Assembly: GCF_900114285.1 (NCBI RefSeq)
Contig: NZ_FOSN01000003.1
Location: 186,001 to 250,000 of the forward strand
DNA length: 64,000 nucleotides
Direction: 5' to 3'
Origin: Methylocapsa palsarum
GTDB lineage: Bacteria > Pseudomonadota > Alphaproteobacteria > Rhizobiales > Beijerinckiaceae
The stretch's first letter is position 1. The number at the start of each line of letters is the position of its first letter. The notes under the pieces were generated by a model. That model searched no databases. It had not been told where the DNA came from and saw only the letters and a list, made by a program, of their open reading frames with translations. A program made the position numbers and the translations under genes. Positions 63,673-64,000 of the stretch are shown piece after piece.

Positions 63673-63923
63673 GAGTGCGTTTTCCGATGCGCGGAGCGCG
63701 TAAAAGCCATTCACCCGGGCGCAAATTGCGTCTGACGAAATGCGTCAGCTGTTCAGAACTGCAGGCGACTTAAATGCGGCGGCTTCGGCCGCCGGAACAT
63801 GTTTGTAACTCATAGCTTTGTTGAAGTTAATTCAGTATTTCATGTCTTGTTGAGCGCTTCGCCTGTCGCGGCGTTGATCGGCGCCGTCGTCGCGCTCATG
63901 CTTTCAAAGCCGCGGCTTCCGCT
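63673..63923. other. Intergenic region at right edge
   Basis: About 250 bases. It contains a GGCGGC-TTCG-GCCGCC hairpin near 63776-63791. A frame from ATG 63799 stays open to the window edge, but it reads through the repeat element and is not convincing. Confidence 0.4.
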
Positions 63924-64000
63924 TGAGCATATTCCGATTGGATTGAATCCATCCCATCGAGAAGAATATGCTCAAGCTTTTGACTCTGGAGCGATTTCTG
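63924..64000. mobile_element. MITE/REP-like element, copy 3 (cut by window edge)
   Basis: TGAGCATATTCCGATTGGAT through GCTCAAGCTTTTGACTCTGG and AGCGATTTCTG, nearly identical to copy 1. In this copy the left palindrome is better preserved: GAGCATATT pairs with AATATGCTC around a GATTGGAT...ATCC core. Confidence 0.75.

Noticed and set aside
63799-64000. Open frame MFVTHSFVEV... running off the right edge
   Set aside because: It reads into the MITE/REP-like element (EHIPIGLNPSHREEYAQAFDSG). The same peptide string occurs in the other copy outside any gene, so the open frame is probably a property of the repeat.

Overview
The window is GC-rich chromosomal DNA from an alphaproteobacterium of the order Hyphomicrobiales (Rhizobiales). 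A Beijerinckiaceae or Methylocystaceae-like genome is my best guess. The reasons are the ctaC-ctaD-ctaB-coxF-ctaG-ctaE cytochrome oxidase cluster, the small families DUF2093, DUF3126 and IalB, an HWE-type sensor kinase, and a PtsN-type EIIA next to pckA. Genes are mostly housekeeping. Many neighbours overlap by 4 bases (ATGA, GTGA or TTGA), which indicates translational coupling.

Layout. 250-6012 (minus): aa3-type cytochrome c oxidase and its assembly factors. 6402-13821: IalB-like protein, DUF2093, alpha/beta hydrolase, a doubled DUF3126 protein, gamma carbonic anhydrase, glutaryl-CoA dehydrogenase-like enzyme, RND/MMPL exporter and a secreted protein. 13947-20051 (minus): polysaccharide-type membrane protein, GDP-fucose synthesis (fcl, gmd) and malic enzyme. 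20219-23890: panC-acyP, then P450, a small lipoprotein and a KirBac-type potassium channel. 23897-31891: RluA-type pseudouridine synthase, LtrA, an orphan HlyD-like adaptor, tRNA-Cys, tRNA-Asn, and a run of envelope or stress genes (small secreted protein, DUF937-OmpA fusion, PRC-barrel, DUF1328, CadD-like). 31901-37891: purMN, mog, and a fused ATP-grasp/alpha-E gene with a transglutaminase. 37896-44845: VOC protein, gst-queG-epimerase operon, mscL, M3 peptidase, DUF6197. 45010-51528: Opp-type peptide ABC transporter without a binding protein, FadJ-type beta-oxidation enzyme, low-affinity iron permease-like protein. 51741-55502: vapBC and polA. 55931-58060: HWE kinase and a conserved unknown gene. 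58057-59555: an accessory patch. 59556-63672: PHB-depolymerase-like esterase, HugZ-like protein, pckA and ptsN.

The most unusual region is 58057-59555. It holds frameshifted fragments of two transposase families, then a complete-looking fluoride (crcB) riboswitch with its own promoter and a sequestered Shine-Dalgarno. No fluoride exporter gene follows. The switch reads into an 11-codon open frame and, further on, two short membrane-protein genes that a 60-residue cutoff would miss.

Three other signals run across the window. First, short (13-27 bp) imperfect tandem duplications sit in a large share of gene boundaries; I located 16 clear cases. Second, a MITE/REP-like element with terminal inverted repeats occurs in three forms. 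Third, the oxidase has substitutions at two of the three classical protein ligands of its non-redox Mg/Mn site, one in subunit I and one in subunit II.
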